Source: an uncultured Oceanospirillaceae bacterium (GTDB lineage: Bacteria; Pseudomonadota; Gammaproteobacteria; Pseudomonadales; Balneatricaceae). Taken from it: a stretch of DNA of 55,275 nt. The position numbers and the translations under genes are program-made. This document shows positions 1 to 9,690 of the stretch, piece after piece. The notes below the pieces were generated by a model. The model saw only the letters and a list, made by a program, of their open reading frames with translations, made no database searches and was not told where the DNA came from. The stretch spans positions 1-55,275 of the forward strand of contig CAKZOD010000009.1 in assembly GCA_937136055.1 (NCBI GenBank). The letters are read 5' to 3'. The first letter of the stretch is position 1. Each line of letters starts with the position of its first letter.

Positions 1-36
1 TCGCCCTTATCCTTTCGTTAAAAAAGATTTCATCTT

Positions 37-2643
37 ATGAATGCAACTGCAAAAAGCCAACATACACCTATGATGCAACAGTACTTTAAAATTAAAGCTG
101 AGCATCCTGATCAAATTGTTTTCTACCGTATGGGTGACTTTTATGAAATGTTTTTTGACGATGCTAAACGCGCATCTCAGCTCTTAGGAATTTCGTTAAC
201 CGCGCGCGGTAAAGCCGGTGGTGAACCTATCCCTATGGCAGGGTTTCCATTTCATTCAGCTGAGAACTATATAGGTAAGATAGTTCGCGCTGGTGAATCT
301 GTTGTTATCTGTGAGCAAGTGGGCGACCCTGCCACCAGCAAAGGCCCCGTTGCCAGAGAAGTTGTACGTATTGTCACGCCCGGCACTTTAAGTGATGAAG
401 CTTTTTTAGATGAGCACAGTGACAACTTGCTTATCGCTATCAATCAACACCAGCAGCAATATGGTTTAGCGGTTGTCGATATCAGTACCGGCTACTTCAG
501 CTTACAAGAGCTCAAAGGTGAAGACTCTTTATTGGGCGAGCTTGAACGCTTAAAGCCTAAAGAAGTACTTTTTAATGAAGACTCTGAACTTGGCCCATTA
601 CTTCAACACTGCCAAGGACTAAGATCCCAAGCCCCTTGGAACTTTGATGAAGAGTCTGCTAGACGCTTGCTTTGTCAGCAATTTAATACCCAAGATTTAC
701 AAGGTTTTGGCTGCGAGCACATGTCTCTAGCGATCACAGCCGGTGGTTGCTTGCTGCAATACGCACGTGATACCCAGCGTACCGCCCTGCCCCATGTTCA
801 ACGTATTCGCGTTGAGCAGCGCAGTGATAATGTAATTATCGATGCGGCGACTCGCAAGAACCTAGAATTGGATCAGAACTTATCTGGTGGGCGCGAAAAC
901 ACTTTAGTCAGTGTTATCGACAATACCAGTACAGCAATGGGATCGCGCATGTTAAGACGCTGGATCAACCAGCCTTTGCGCAACCTAATTACCTTAAATC
1001 AACGTCAAGAAGCAATCCACTGGCTGCTCTTTGACTACCGTTTTGAAGGCATAGCCCAAGATTTAAAACAAATCGGCGATATTGAACGTATCCTATCCCG
1101 TGTTGCCCTAAGATCCGCGAGACCTAGAGACCTAGAGCGTCTGCGAGACAGTTTAAACATCCTTCCCGATATCCAAGAGAAACTTTCGCAAGAGCCTGTG
1201 CAACGTATTGCTAAACTTGCACAAGCTATCAATCAATATCCGGTAATGAGCGCGCTTTTGCAAAAGGCTATTATCGATAATCCCCCTGTAGTTGTTAGAG
1301 ATGGTGGGGTTATTGCCACAGGTTTTGATGCTGAGCTAGATGAGCTTCGAGGAATCAGTGAGAATGCTGGTGACTACTTACTAAAACTGGAAGTGGCTGA
1401 GCGCGAGCGCACGGGCATTCCAACCTTAAAAGTCGGTTACAACAAAGTGCACGGCTACTTTATTGAGATTAGTAAAGCTCAAGCTCAATCAACGCAAGTA
1501 CCTACTGAATACGTCAGACGTCAAACATTGAAAAATGCTGAACGCTTTATCACTGAAGAACTTAAAGCGTTTGAAGATAAAGCCCTGTCAGCGAAAAGCC
1601 GCGCACTGGCCCGTGAAAAAGCCCTTTACGATCAGCTATTAGAAGACATTGCACGCCAACTAAATGAACTGCAAGACAGTGCTAGTGCGCTGTCTGAATT
1701 AGATACCTTATCTAACTTTGCCGAACGTGCCGACACGCTATCTTTTACTGCACCGCAACTGAGTGAAACGCCGGGGATAAACATCGAAGCCGGCAGACAC
1801 CCTGTGGTCGAAAAAGTATCTGATGCGCCTTTTGTTGCCAATGATCTTGCACTAAATGATGATAGGCGCATGCTCATTATCACAGGCCCTAACATGGGCG
1901 GTAAATCGACTTACATGCGTCAAGCAGCATTGATCACTTTGCTTGCGCATATTGGCTCTTTTGTGCCGGCACAAAGTGCACAAATAGGCTTGGTCGACCG
2001 TATTTTTACTCGTATGGGCTCTTCAGATGACTTAGCCGGAGGACGCTCAACCTTTATGGTTGAGATGACAGAAACCGCTAATATTCTCAACAATGCCACT
2101 CATCGAAGTTTAGTGCTAATGGATGAGGTCGGTCGTGGCACGAGCACCTTTGATGGCCTGTCACTGGCCTGGGCTTGTGCTGAATATATTGCCAAAAATG
2201 TTAACGCGTTTACTTTGTTTGCCACCCACTATTTCGAGCTCACAGTATTGCCTGAACAAATCAACAATGTAAAAAATGTCCATTTAACAGCCCTTGAGCA
2301 CAAAGATAACATTGTCTTTATGCACGAAGTAAAAGATGGCGCGGCGAACCAAAGCTATGGTTTGCAAGTAGCGAAACTAGCCGGCATCCCCTTACATGTT
2401 ATTGGCGATGCCAGAGGGAAACTACAACAGCTTGAACAAGATTCAGCGCAGCTAGAGAAAGGCGCTCATAAACCTGCCAACACAGGTGGTGGCGCAAACC
2501 CAATGCAGAGTGATATGTTTGCACCTCAAGTCTCTCAAAATAGCGAGGCAATGAATGCATTGGGAGAAATTAACCCAGATGAGCTTACACCTCGTGAGGC
2601 GCTAGATGCACTTTATACTCTCAAGCAGTTAGCTTCGCAGTAA
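37..2643 (+). CDS. mutS: DNA mismatch repair protein MutS
   Basis: MutS binds mismatched and looped DNA, then recruits MutL in methyl-directed repair. The 868-residue product is full length for the family. The N-terminal mismatch-binding domain carries the F-x-E element (F35, E37, in FYEMF). The ABC-type ATPase domain has Walker [10 protein letters not shown] near residue 617 and Walker [13 protein letters not shown] near 690. The C-terminus ends in the usual short MutL/tetramerisation-type tail after a low-complexity linker. The ATG at 37 is the only plausible start close to the N-terminal motif. The gene lies at the window edge, so its upstream neighbours are unseen. In many gammaproteobacteria rpoS or recA lies close by. 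Identification is certain. Confidence 0.98.
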   Translation: MNATAKSQHTPMMQQYFKIKAEHPDQIVFYRMGDFYEMFFDDAKRASQLLGISLTARGKAGGEPIPMAGFPFHSAENYIGKIVRAGESVVICEQVGDPATSKGPVAREVVRIVTPGTLSDEAFLDEHSDNLLIAINQHQQQYGLAVVDISTGYFSLQELKGEDSLLGELERLKPKEVLFNEDSELGPLLQHCQGLRSQAPWNFDEESARRLLCQQFNTQDLQGFGCEHMSLAITAGGCLLQYARDTQRTALPHVQRIRVEQRSDNVIIDAATRKNLELDQNLSGGRENTLVSVIDNTSTAMGSRMLRRWINQPLRNLITLNQRQEAIHWLLFDYRFEGIAQDLKQIGDIERILSRVALRSARPRDLERLRDSLNILPDIQEKLSQEPVQRIAKLAQAINQYPVMSALLQKAIIDNPPVVVRDGGVIATGFDAELDELRGISENAGDYLLKLEVAERERTGIPTLKVGYNKVHGYFIEISKAQAQSTQVPTEYVRRQTLKNAERFITEELKAFEDKALSAKSRALAREKALYDQLLEDIARQLNELQDSASALSELDTLSNFAERADTLSFTAPQLSETPGINIEAGRHPVVEKVSDAPFVANDLALNDDRRMLIITGPNMGGKSTYMRQAALITLLAHIGSFVPAQSAQIGLVDRIFTRMGSSDDLAGGRSTFMVEMTETANILNNATHRSLVLMDEVGRGTSTFDGLSLAWACAEYIAKNVNAFTLFATHYFELTVLPEQINNVKNVHLTALEHKDNIVFMHEVKDGAANQSYGLQVAKLAGIPLHVIGDARGKLQQLEQDSAQLEKGAHKPANTGGGANPMQSDMFAPQVSQNSEAMNALGEINPDELTPREALDALYTLKQLASQ

Positions 2644-2722
2644 AGATCAGGGTTAGCATCAATGAGTGCTAGCTGCTAGTATAGGCTGAACTCAAACGCT
2701 AATTCATCGATTGAGGGCAATT

Positions 2723-3466
2723 ATGCATTCTAGCTTTCGCAAGCTGCTATGGCTGGCAGTTTTTGTAATTATCTTCGTAACTAAAAACGCTGCCTCCAGT
2801 GAAAATAACGCTGCGAGAAAAACGATTAACGTTGGTTATATCGAATTTCCGCCTGTTTTCTATACCAATCAACAGGGGAAAGCAGCTGGTAGCCTTATTC
2901 GTTTGACTCGCAAAGTACTTGAGAACGCTGGTTTTCAAATGCAAGCACACACCTACCCGACTAACCGAATGATAAAGCAAATCACCCAAGGAAAAATAGA
3001 CCTTTGGGTAGGCCTTGCTACTATTCCCCAGTTTACTGGTAACACACTGATTGGCGAATCTGAAGTAATGGAAATCACTTTACAGTCTTATAGCATCGGC
3101 AATAAAAGCAGCATCAATACGCAACAGGATTTAAACGAGAAAAATATCATTATTTTACGTGGTTATAGCTACGGTGGTTGGATCAATTACATTAAAGACC
3201 CTGCCAATAACGTCCACTTTTTAGAAGTCGATAGTCATGAGAAAGCATTGGAGCTGTTATCACGAGGCCGTGCTGACTACTTATTAGATTACAAAGGCCC
3301 CACTACACTGGCGCTACAAAAAATGCCGATTGAGAATATTAGCGCAAACAAAATTTCTTCTTTTGCCGCTCACTTTGTGGTTTCTAAAGCCATTAAAAAA
3401 CCCGCTCAGCTTTTAAAAAGAATCGAAAAATCTTATCGCCAATTGCGCGATCAAGGCAAACTATAA
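2723..3466 (+). CDS. periplasmic solute-binding protein, SBP_bac_3 type
   Basis: A 247-residue exported protein of the amino-acid-type extracellular solute-binding family (SBP_bac_3). It has a hydrophobic signal peptide at residues 5-25, then the typical opening INVGYIEFPPVFYTN and a second-lobe segment DYLLDYKGPTTLAL. No ABC permease or ATPase lies next to it. It may be an orphan binding protein of the kind common in marine gammaproteobacteria rather than part of a transporter. The reading frame also allows a TTG at 2711, but the ATG at 2723 has a GAGGG ribosome site directly upstream and starts the signal peptide, so I use it. The 3' end overlaps the convergent LysR gene by 6 bp. The ligand is unknown. 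Confidence 0.8.
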   Translation: MHSSFRKLLWLAVFVIIFVTKNAASSENNAARKTINVGYIEFPPVFYTNQQGKAAGSLIRLTRKVLENAGFQMQAHTYPTNRMIKQITQGKIDLWVGLATIPQFTGNTLIGESEVMEITLQSYSIGNKSSINTQQDLNEKNIIILRGYSYGGWINYIKDPANNVHFLEVDSHEKALELLSRGRADYLLDYKGPTTLALQKMPIENISANKISSFAAHFVVSKAIKKPAQLLKRIEKSYRQLRDQGKL

Positions 3467-4363
3467 GTTCATTAAGCGCTCGCTAAAGAAATCAATAGCA
3501 CAGCGTACTTTAGGCATTTGATAACGACTTTGCTGATACAACAAGTAAATACCTAAAGTACTATCTAAAGTAATTTGCGGTGTCTCACTCATCTTAATTT
3601 TAACAATGCTTCCATTTTCCAAAGAAGGTTTTATTGCCCACATCGGTAGCAAACTAATCCCTTTACCACCCAACACACTATTAAAAAGTAATGAATTAGA
3701 ATTTGTAATCAGCGCTGCTTCTAGGTTGCATTGATAATGCCCTTGGGCAAGATTAATCCACCAAGGAAGTTTTCCGTTAGGGCCTCGATAGTAAATTGCT
3801 TTATGAGTTTCCAATTCAGCCAGCGTCGTCGGTGTGCCATTTTCTGCGAGATACTCTGGTGATGCACATAAGTGAAAATAGTTATCCATCACTTTTTTTG
3901 CCACTAAGCGCTTATCGGTAAGCACGCCGCCGCGAAAGGAGAGATCTATATCTTTAACTAGATGATCTTGCACTTCATCAGAAAAATCCGCTTCTATTAC
4001 GATTTTAGGATATGCTACTTGAAACTCTTCAATCAAAGGAGCAAGCACTAACTCACCAAAGGACACCATTGCACTCAGGCTTAACACTCCACTTGGTTCA
4101 CGCTGATAGCTCTGAACCTGCTCTTTAACCTGTTCCAATTGGAGGATAATTCCCTGGCTGCTTTCCAGATAGAGTGCACCTACCTCTGTGAGCCGTAAGT
4201 TGCGGGTAGAGCGAATCAATAACTGCGCCTGCAGCGACTCTTCCAGTGCTGTCACTTGGCGCGAAACGCTAGATACCGGCTTATGTAATAACTCTGCTGC
4301 TTTGCTAAAACTACCTGTTCTCGCTACTGCGATAAAGCACTCAATCGCTTTGAGTTGGTCCAT
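3461..4363 (-). CDS. LysR-family transcriptional regulator
   Basis: A 300-residue LysR regulator. The N-terminal winged helix-turn-helix spans about residues 1-60 (AECFIAVARTGSFSKAA-like pattern with PVSSVSRQVTALE as recognition helix). The C-terminal substrate-binding (LysR_substrate) domain spans about 90-295. It resembles the large AaeR/DmlR-like group by its opening MDQLKAIECF. The ATG at 4363 follows a TAGGAAAAG ribosome site. It is divergent from the broken oxidoreductase at 4516, with 152 bp between, which contain several palindromes of LysR T-N11-A form. It probably controls that gene. Effector unknown. Confidence 0.9.
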   Translation of the reverse strand: MDQLKAIECFIAVARTGSFSKAAELLHKPVSSVSRQVTALEESLQAQLLIRSTRNLRLTEVGALYLESSQGIILQLEQVKEQVQSYQREPSGVLSLSAMVSFGELVLAPLIEEFQVAYPKIVIEADFSDEVQDHLVKDIDLSFRGGVLTDKRLVAKKVMDNYFHLCASPEYLAENGTPTTLAELETHKAIYYRGPNGKLPWWINLAQGHYQCNLEAALITNSNSLLFNSVLGGKGISLLPMWAIKPSLENGSIVKIKMSETPQITLDSTLGIYLLYQQSRYQMPKVRCAIDFFSERLMNL

Positions 4364-4395
4364 GTTCTTTTCCTAATATAAAGCTCAAATCATAA

Positions 4396-4445
4396 TTTGC
4401 AAAATATGCAAAACTGATTAACAGTTTATGCTATTTATTTGCAAA
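4396..4445. promoter_or_regulatory. candidate LysR operator cluster in divergent promoter
   Basis: Three palindromes crowd the region between the divergent LysR and oxidoreductase genes. TTTGCA-AAATA-TGCAAA lies at 4396-4412 and fits T-N11-A. AAACTG-ATTAA-CAGTTT lies at 4411-4427. TTTGCAAA lies at 4438-4445. The TTTGCA half-site is repeated. The symmetry is read directly from the sequence; binding by the adjacent LysR protein is inferred from family habit. Confidence 0.5.
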
Positions 4446-4515
4446 TTACATTTCAATATCATAGCGCCAACTTCAAAACAAAGCACAAGCTGTAAAACAG
4501 TAAGGAATTCCCCAT

Positions 4516-5523
4516 ATGAGTTACCAAGCCATTACTTTAAAACAATATCCAAGTGCCATGATTGATGAAGACACTTTCAGCACACAAACTTTTGACGAAA
4601 AAGCCTTAGCAGACGGCGAATACCGCGTTAAAGTAACGCACCTATCCCTAGACCCAGCAATGCGCGGCTGGGTTAGTCCTGATCCAAACAGCTACATTCC
4701 CCCAGTAGCCCTTGGTGATACAATGCGCTCATTAGGTTTTGGTGTTGTTAGTGAGTCAAAAAATGACAAGTACCCAGTAGGTAGTCAAGTGACTGGCATG
4801 ACAGGCTGGACTGAGCAATGCGTTATCGCTGATGATTCTCTGTCAATTGTGCCCCAAGGTGTAGATGCGAAGACCGCCCTTTCAACATTAGGTATGCCAG
4901 GCTTAACCGCTTACATTGGTTACAACGACGTTTTACAAGGCCCAACTAAACAGCAAGATAAGCCGCAGACAATCGTTGTCACTGGCGCAGCTGGTGCTGT
5001 TGGCTCTGTTGTTGTGCAAATGGCAAAGGCAGATGGCCTGAATGTAATTGCACTAGCAGGTAGCGATGATAAATGCCAATGGCTCAAAAACGATTTAGGC
5101 GCAGATCACGTTATCAATTATAAAAAGGATGATGTCGCTGCTAAAATTAGTGCAGGCTCCCCACAGGGCATTGATCTCTTTTTTTAAAATACCGGTGGAG
5201 AAGCGCAGCACACTGTAATTGAACGCATCAACGAGCATGGCAAAGTTGCCGTCTGCGGCTTGATTGCTGATTATCATCAAGCAGTGCCATCTCCAGCGCC
5301 TAGCTGGATCAACTTAATCAAGCGTCGCGCGACCATTGAAGGCTTTACGATTACTGATCATTTCCATCGAGCGCCTGAGCTTATTCAAGGTGTCATGGGA
5401 TATTTATTAGCAGGAAAAATCCAAAATAGAACGCATACAATCAAAGGTTTAGAGTCAGCTAAACTAGGTGTTAATATGCTCTATAGTGGCGAAAATACGG
5501 GTAAGTTGATTGTTGAGCTGTAA
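4516..5523 (+). pseudogene. NADP-dependent MDR-family oxidoreductase, interrupted by an in-frame stop
   Basis: The gene encodes a zinc-independent medium-chain dehydrogenase/reductase of the YncB/CurA type (NADPH-dependent reduction of alpha,beta-unsaturated carbonyls). It starts at ATG 4516 after AAGGAA. The N-terminal GroES-like part is followed by the nucleotide-binding motif TGAAGAVGSVVVQMAK and then GIDLFF. A TAA follows at 5185-5187. The same frame continues without interruption as NTGGEAQHTVIE...GKVAVCGLIADY and ends at 5523 in KLIVEL. With the stop read as one residue the product would be 335 aa, the usual family length. Relatives have an acidic residue at this place, so GAA or GAT to TAA is the simplest history. 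It could be a recent pseudogene, a sequencing error, or a stop with readthrough. Confidence 0.85.
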
Positions 5524-5917
5524 AGAGTAGTAGCTTAATCGACCTATTATTCGTTCACTGTGCATGCTTGCAGTGAACGAATATACCCTTTATATCCCCT
5601 TTTAAAGCCACCTCAGTTAAATCACCCATCCTCACACATAAAACAAACTTCTCGACTTTCCAGCATTTAACCTGAATCAGTGACTTAGCTGCACCATATA
5701 GCACAAGCTCTTGATCCTACAGCGGTTAGAAAAATACCCGCTAAACCTATGGGTGCAGCTCATATTTTTCAATTCCACCGTAAAACCAATATCTTACACT
5801 CCTCTCTCACATTTAAGTCACGAATTCAGGTTTAAGTTTAAACAGCTATAATAAGACGAATCCAGTAAGGCGCTAATAACGTATTATTGATACTTATATA
5901 TTTAACCTGAGGTTTTC
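5524..5917. other. 394-bp intergenic region with two palindromic structures
   Basis: No gene is visible. The region holds a perfect 12-bp hairpin near its left end (5549-5582) and a larger folded segment at 5687-5760. In the latter AGCTGCACCATA pairs with TATGGGTGCAGCT (one bulge) around an inner AGCGG/CCGCT stem. The right end should contain the promoter of the metallo-hydrolase gene at 5918. Confidence 0.6.
5549..5582 (+). terminator. hairpin terminator after the oxidoreductase gene
   Basis: ATTCGTTCACTG (5549-5560) and CAGTGAACGAAT (5571-5582) form a perfect 12-bp stem with a 10-nt loop, 26 bp after the stop codon. The following bases are only moderately T-rich, so termination is likely but not textbook. 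Confidence 0.55.
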
Positions 5918-6838
5918 ATGAAAAAAGGAATTACAGCATTTATTGCTCTTGCAAGCGTATCAATGAGTCTATCTGCCTACGCTGGGCAATGTAATAAAGA
6001 CGCGATTAAATTGCAGGTGCTAGGATCAGGCGGCCCGGAACTCTATGATAACCGCGCATCCAGCGGCTATATTATTTGGCATAACGAGAAAGCACGGATT
6101 CTCGTTGATACAGGCCCAGGTACGAGTGTTAACTTTGGCAAGGTTGGCGCTGATTACAAAGATTTAGAAGCGATTCTTCTCACACATTTGCACGTTGATC
6201 ACAGTGCCGATTTACCCGCTTATGTAAAAGGGGCTGTTTTCACTGATCGCATTCAAGATCTAGCTTTATATGGCCCATCTGGAAATGAAATCATGCCGGC
6301 GACAAAAGATTTTGTAACGCGTTTGTTTGGTAAAGAAGGTGTTTACCCATACCTCAGTGACTATTTAATTCCCTATGCTAGAAATTATGCGATAGAAGTA
6401 AACCAAGTTGATATAAACAAAAACAGTGTACAGACCTTTCAGCTTAACGATGAAGTAAAACTATCGGCAATAGCAGTAGAACACGGACCTCTGCCAGCTG
6501 CGGCGTGGCGTGTTGATATCGAAGGATGCGCCATTACTTTTTCTGGGGATATGAGCGCTAAGCGTCCAAATTTAATCGCATTAGCTAAAGGTAGTGATAT
6601 TCTCGTCGCCCATCACGCTATCCCTCAAGCAGCGAAAGGTCGCCCTGCGACTGCACTACATATGATTCCAGAGCAGATCGGCCATATAGCTAAACAAGCG
6701 GGTGTTAAACAGCTGGTTTTGAGCCACAGGATGTCGCCAAGTGTTGGTAAAGAGCAAAATACTTTAAAGGTCATAAAGCAACAGTACTCAGGTGATGTAA
6801 GGTTTGCAGAGGACCTGGACACTTTTGATATTCAATAA
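5918..6838 (+). CDS. exported metallo-beta-lactamase-fold hydrolase
   Basis: A 306-residue MBL-fold protein. Residues 1-22 are a Sec signal peptide ending in SAYA, so the enzyme is probably periplasmic. The metal-binding signature THLHVDHSAD lies near residue 90. Further ligand-region segments are AVEHGPLPAAAWRV, TFSGDMSA and the late LVLSHRM. The pattern resembles arylsulfatase/RNase Z-like MBL members, and the presence of a leader argues against a tRNA-processing role. The ATG at 5918 follows GAGG at suitable spacing. It is a single gene, and a strong palindrome separates it from the convergent antiporter. Substrate unknown. Confidence 0.85.
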   Translation: MKKGITAFIALASVSMSLSAYAGQCNKDAIKLQVLGSGGPELYDNRASSGYIIWHNEKARILVDTGPGTSVNFGKVGADYKDLEAILLTHLHVDHSADLPAYVKGAVFTDRIQDLALYGPSGNEIMPATKDFVTRLFGKEGVYPYLSDYLIPYARNYAIEVNQVDINKNSVQTFQLNDEVKLSAIAVEHGPLPAAAWRVDIEGCAITFSGDMSAKRPNLIALAKGSDILVAHHAIPQAAKGRPATALHMIPEQIGHIAKQAGVKQLVLSHRMSPSVGKEQNTLKVIKQQYSGDVRFAEDLDTFDIQ

Positions 6839-6886
6839 ACGCTGCTATAAAGCTTGTAAACACTAACACTCAGCGTTTATAAAACC

Positions 6887-6922
6887 TTACTACCACTCCT
6901 GCTAATTCTGGGGTGGTAGTAA
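6887..6922. terminator. bidirectional terminator between convergent genes
   Basis: TTACTACCACTCC (6887-6899) pairs with GGGGTGGTAGTAA (6910-6922) through 13 positions with one G-T wobble, across a 10-nt loop. It sits in the 88-bp gap between the converging MBL and antiporter genes, where a shared terminator is expected. Confidence 0.7.
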
Positions 6923-6926
6923 TTAC

Positions 6927-8498
6927 TCACATCAACTTCTCTGACACATGTTCAGCAAAGCCACTTCCTGCCTCTAAATAAAAGTTATAAGTGCTATCTG
7001 CCCCTAGCTCTTCAAGCTCTTTCTGCTGATCTGGATACCCTGCTATTGCGCACACACTGCCTTGATAACCGGAGGCTTTTAATTGCTCTAACGCTAGAAC
7101 ATTCTGAATATGTTTAGGCATTGATAGCATAATCATCTTTACGTTTGAGTGATTAATACGCTGCCAAAAGTTAGGGTCTGTGGCATCCGCAACGATCATT
7201 GTGAACCCTTTTTGACGATGGTAATTGGCATTCTCAGGGTTTATATCGACACCCGTTGCCGTTCCAGGACTATGCAACTCTATGGTTTCATATGCACCAG
7301 CGCCAACACGACCCATTCCAAAAATCAGAATTTGTGCATCCCCCAAATGTACAGGCTGCTCTAACTTTAAACACTGCTGAGTTTCAAACTTTTCAAGCAG
7401 CTTATGAAAGCGCATATAAATTTGGTTTGAATGAGTATTTAGTGGAGAGGCTATTATGAATGTCACGGAAACGGCGATACCGACTACCGCTAGCCATTCA
7501 TTGGATATCCACCCGCTTGAGGCTGCAACAGCACAAACAATCAAACCAAACTCGCTGTAGTTAGACAGTGTAAATGAGTTGAGCAAAGAGGTCCGCGCTC
7601 GAACTCTAAACAGGCAGGTCAATAAATGGTAGAGGGCAACTTTGAGCGGTAATACGAAAATAAGTAAAATTGCAGCAAAGATAGCATTTTCAGATAAATC
7701 AGCATTCAAACCTATGGTCAGGAAGAAGCCAACCAGCATTAAGTCTTTTAAACTAATTAGTGATTTTGCTAGTTCTTTCGCTTTATGGTGTGAGGCAAAT
7801 AACATGCCTACAATCAAAGCCCCTAAATCCCCTTTTAAACCTGCAAACTCAAACATTTGATAGCCAATTAGCAGCGCAAAGAAAAAGCCGAACAACGGCA
7901 TTAGCTCGCCGTGTTTTGATCTATCGAGTATTTTAAACAAAATAGGTCTCAACAGCGGCAATAGCACTAAGATACCCAGCGCCCAAATATTAGGTACTTT
8001 TCCAGTACTAATGGCTAAGAAAATAACCGCAAACACATCTTGCATGACCAAGATAGCAATCGATAACTTACCGTGAAAACTCGCCATTTCACCGCGCTCT
8101 TCAAGCACTTTAACGGCAAATACAGTACTTGAAAAGCTTAAAGCAAAACCGATCAGCAAAGATGTTTCTAGGTTGAGATCAACAAACAAAGGGAGCGAGA
8201 AACGCGCAAAAAGCAGCACTATTGAGGAATACAAAGCAGTACTCAATAACAAATGCAACGTCGCAGGTGCCCAAACATAGGCCTTAGTTAATGTTTTAAT
8301 CTGTAATTTTAAACCAATCGAAAATAATAATAATGTTACGCCAACAGAGGATATATTTTCTAAAAGCGCTGTTGAGCGATACCCTAAGCTATGCAAGATA
8401 AACCCTGCTGCAAGGAAGCCGATTAGTGGTGGTAAGCGCATTTGAAAAATAACAAAACCACAAACAAAAGCCGTACAAAAGAAGATTAATTCCAACAT
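6927..8498 (-). CDS. Kef-type cation/proton antiporter with TrkA-N domain
   Basis: A 523-residue inner-membrane CPA2-family transporter. About residues 1-375 hold 11-13 hydrophobic segments, including the family-typical FSSTVFAVKVLEERGE and FAGLKGDLGALIVGMLFASH. About residues 400-515 are a cytoplasmic TrkA-N/RCK Rossmann domain with ILIFGMGRVGAGAYE. It resembles YbaL/KefB and probably exchanges K+ or Na+ for protons under nucleotide control. There is no KefF/KefG-type partner next to it. The ATG at 8498 starts directly with the first membrane helix. The gene stands alone between two minus-strand neighbours and is followed by a shared terminator. Confidence 0.92.
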   Translation of the reverse strand: MLELIFFCTAFVCGFVIFQMRLPPLIGFLAAGFILHSLGYRSTALLENISSVGVTLLLFSIGLKLQIKTLTKAYVWAPATLHLLLSTALYSSIVLLFARFSLPLFVDLNLETSLLIGFALSFSSTVFAVKVLEERGEMASFHGKLSIAILVMQDVFAVIFLAISTGKVPNIWALGILVLLPLLRPILFKILDRSKHGELMPLFGFFFALLIGYQMFEFAGLKGDLGALIVGMLFASHHKAKELAKSLISLKDLMLVGFFLTIGLNADLSENAIFAAILLIFVLPLKVALYHLLTCLFRVRARTSLLNSFTLSNYSEFGLIVCAVAASSGWISNEWLAVVGIAVSVTFIIASPLNTHSNQIYMRFHKLLEKFETQQCLKLEQPVHLGDAQILIFGMGRVGAGAYETIELHSPGTATGVDINPENANYHRQKGFTMIVADATDPNFWQRINHSNVKMIMLSMPKHIQNVLALEQLKASGYQGSVCAIAGYPDQQKELEELGADSTYNFYLEAGSGFAEHVSEKLM

Positions 8499-8642
8499 AT
8501 ATTTATTCTAAGCCCTTTAAACAATCATCAATCAAATTTAGTATCAGCAAAACACTGCGGTGAATGCATCAATTTCTTTTCGAGACTGATTAGAAATTAA
8601 TTTAAACGTTACGATATCAGGGCGTTTAGCAAAAAGCATGTA

Positions 8643-9620
8643 TTAACGTGATTTTTTCCAACCTGCTGAAATCGCTTGCTTTTCATTCTCAAAACAACGC
8701 TCTCCCATACGCGTATCAATCTTTACAGAACGGTATTGGGGATGGCTAGGTAAAAAATACCATTTACGTAGTGCTTTCTTTGAAATATTACCTTTTATCC
8801 GACAACCCCTTGAGTCAGAGTTTGTTTGAACGGCGGGTACTACTAATGTAGTTTTCGATTCTTGCCTATTATCCTGCTTGTAAGTTACTCCGTTATTATC
8901 CGTTATCGTGTCAGGCTTTAACCCCATAAATTGATTTTCACCAGGGCAGCGCATTGGAGTAAAACTGCGATCAAAACAAAATTGCCATTCTTTCGATTTT
9001 TTGGCGTACTTAACGGCGCCATCGGGGAGGCTTTGGTTATTGTTATACCACCAACTGTAACTCCCTTTATTATTTCCTAGCTCCTTTTTCGGTAACTTGA
9101 GAGTTCGGTGTATCGCTAGAGCTTTGTCTAAGTAACCTTTGGCTGTTTGTAGTTTTGCATTTGGCATACAAGTACCGTGATATTCATACTCATGTTGTAA
9201 TAACCAAACACTGGGTGTCATGCATAAATAAGGATTGAGTAAGCTGCGTGCAATTTTAGGCTGATCACCTGCACAGGCTCTTGGGTACCCGCCAAGGCCA
9301 CTCTTTTTACCTTGTGGCCATAAGCCATGCAGGATATAGCCAAATCTTTTGGATGGGTGACACTGCAGATAGTTTTTAGCACCAGGTTGCTTACTGCGTT
9401 TGCTGGCTTTTTGACAAAAGCGAGGCGCCCAAGAATAAGACATTAAATAATACTCAGATTGAATATTACGGATATCACTATGACGCACATTATTATCATA
9501 GTTATTATAGCTATCACGGGGGTCTGCACATTGACCTGCATAAGCACTTGAAGCTAATACTGCATTCGCAATATTGAGTAACACTATTTTTCGCAACAAA
9601 CGATACTTCACTCTAAACAT
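8643..9620 (-). CDS. secreted ribonuclease T2 family protein
   Basis: An RNase T2-type endoribonuclease, which cleaves RNA through 2',3'-cyclic intermediates. Both family signatures are present. CAS I is YILHGLWPQ, with its catalytic His. CAS II is HEYEYHGTC, with Glu and His. The start at ATG 9620 gives 325 aa and a leader (MFRVKYRLLRKIVLL...SSAYAG) typical of Sec export. The frame stays open to a TTG at 9701, inside the upstream sensor gene, but that would bury the leader. Several extra Cys suggest disulfides. The C-terminal 80 residues extend beyond the T2 core. It lies 70 bp downstream of the sensor gene on the same strand and may be co-transcribed. Likely periplasmic or extracellular. 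Confidence 0.9.
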   Translation of the reverse strand: MFRVKYRLLRKIVLLNIANAVLASSAYAGQCADPRDSYNNYDNNVRHSDIRNIQSEYYLMSYSWAPRFCQKASKRSKQPGAKNYLQCHPSKRFGYILHGLWPQGKKSGLGGYPRACAGDQPKIARSLLNPYLCMTPSVWLLQHEYEYHGTCMPNAKLQTAKGYLDKALAIHRTLKLPKKELGNNKGSYSWWYNNNQSLPDGAVKYAKKSKEWQFCFDRSFTPMRCPGENQFMGLKPDTITDNNGVTYKQDNRQESKTTLVVPAVQTNSDSRGCRIKGNISKKALRKWYFLPSHPQYRSVKIDTRMGERCFENEKQAISAGWKKSR

Positions 9621-9690
9621 CCTTGAATTCAAATAAAGTAAACTGTAGAGATATGCGTCTCTAAAACGCTGTTTAATTACGCTAAATACA

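Noticed and set aside
5178..5190. Frameshift in the run of seven Ts in the oxidoreductase
   Set aside because: The downstream coding part continues in the same frame, so a substitution giving TAA explains it better than an indel.
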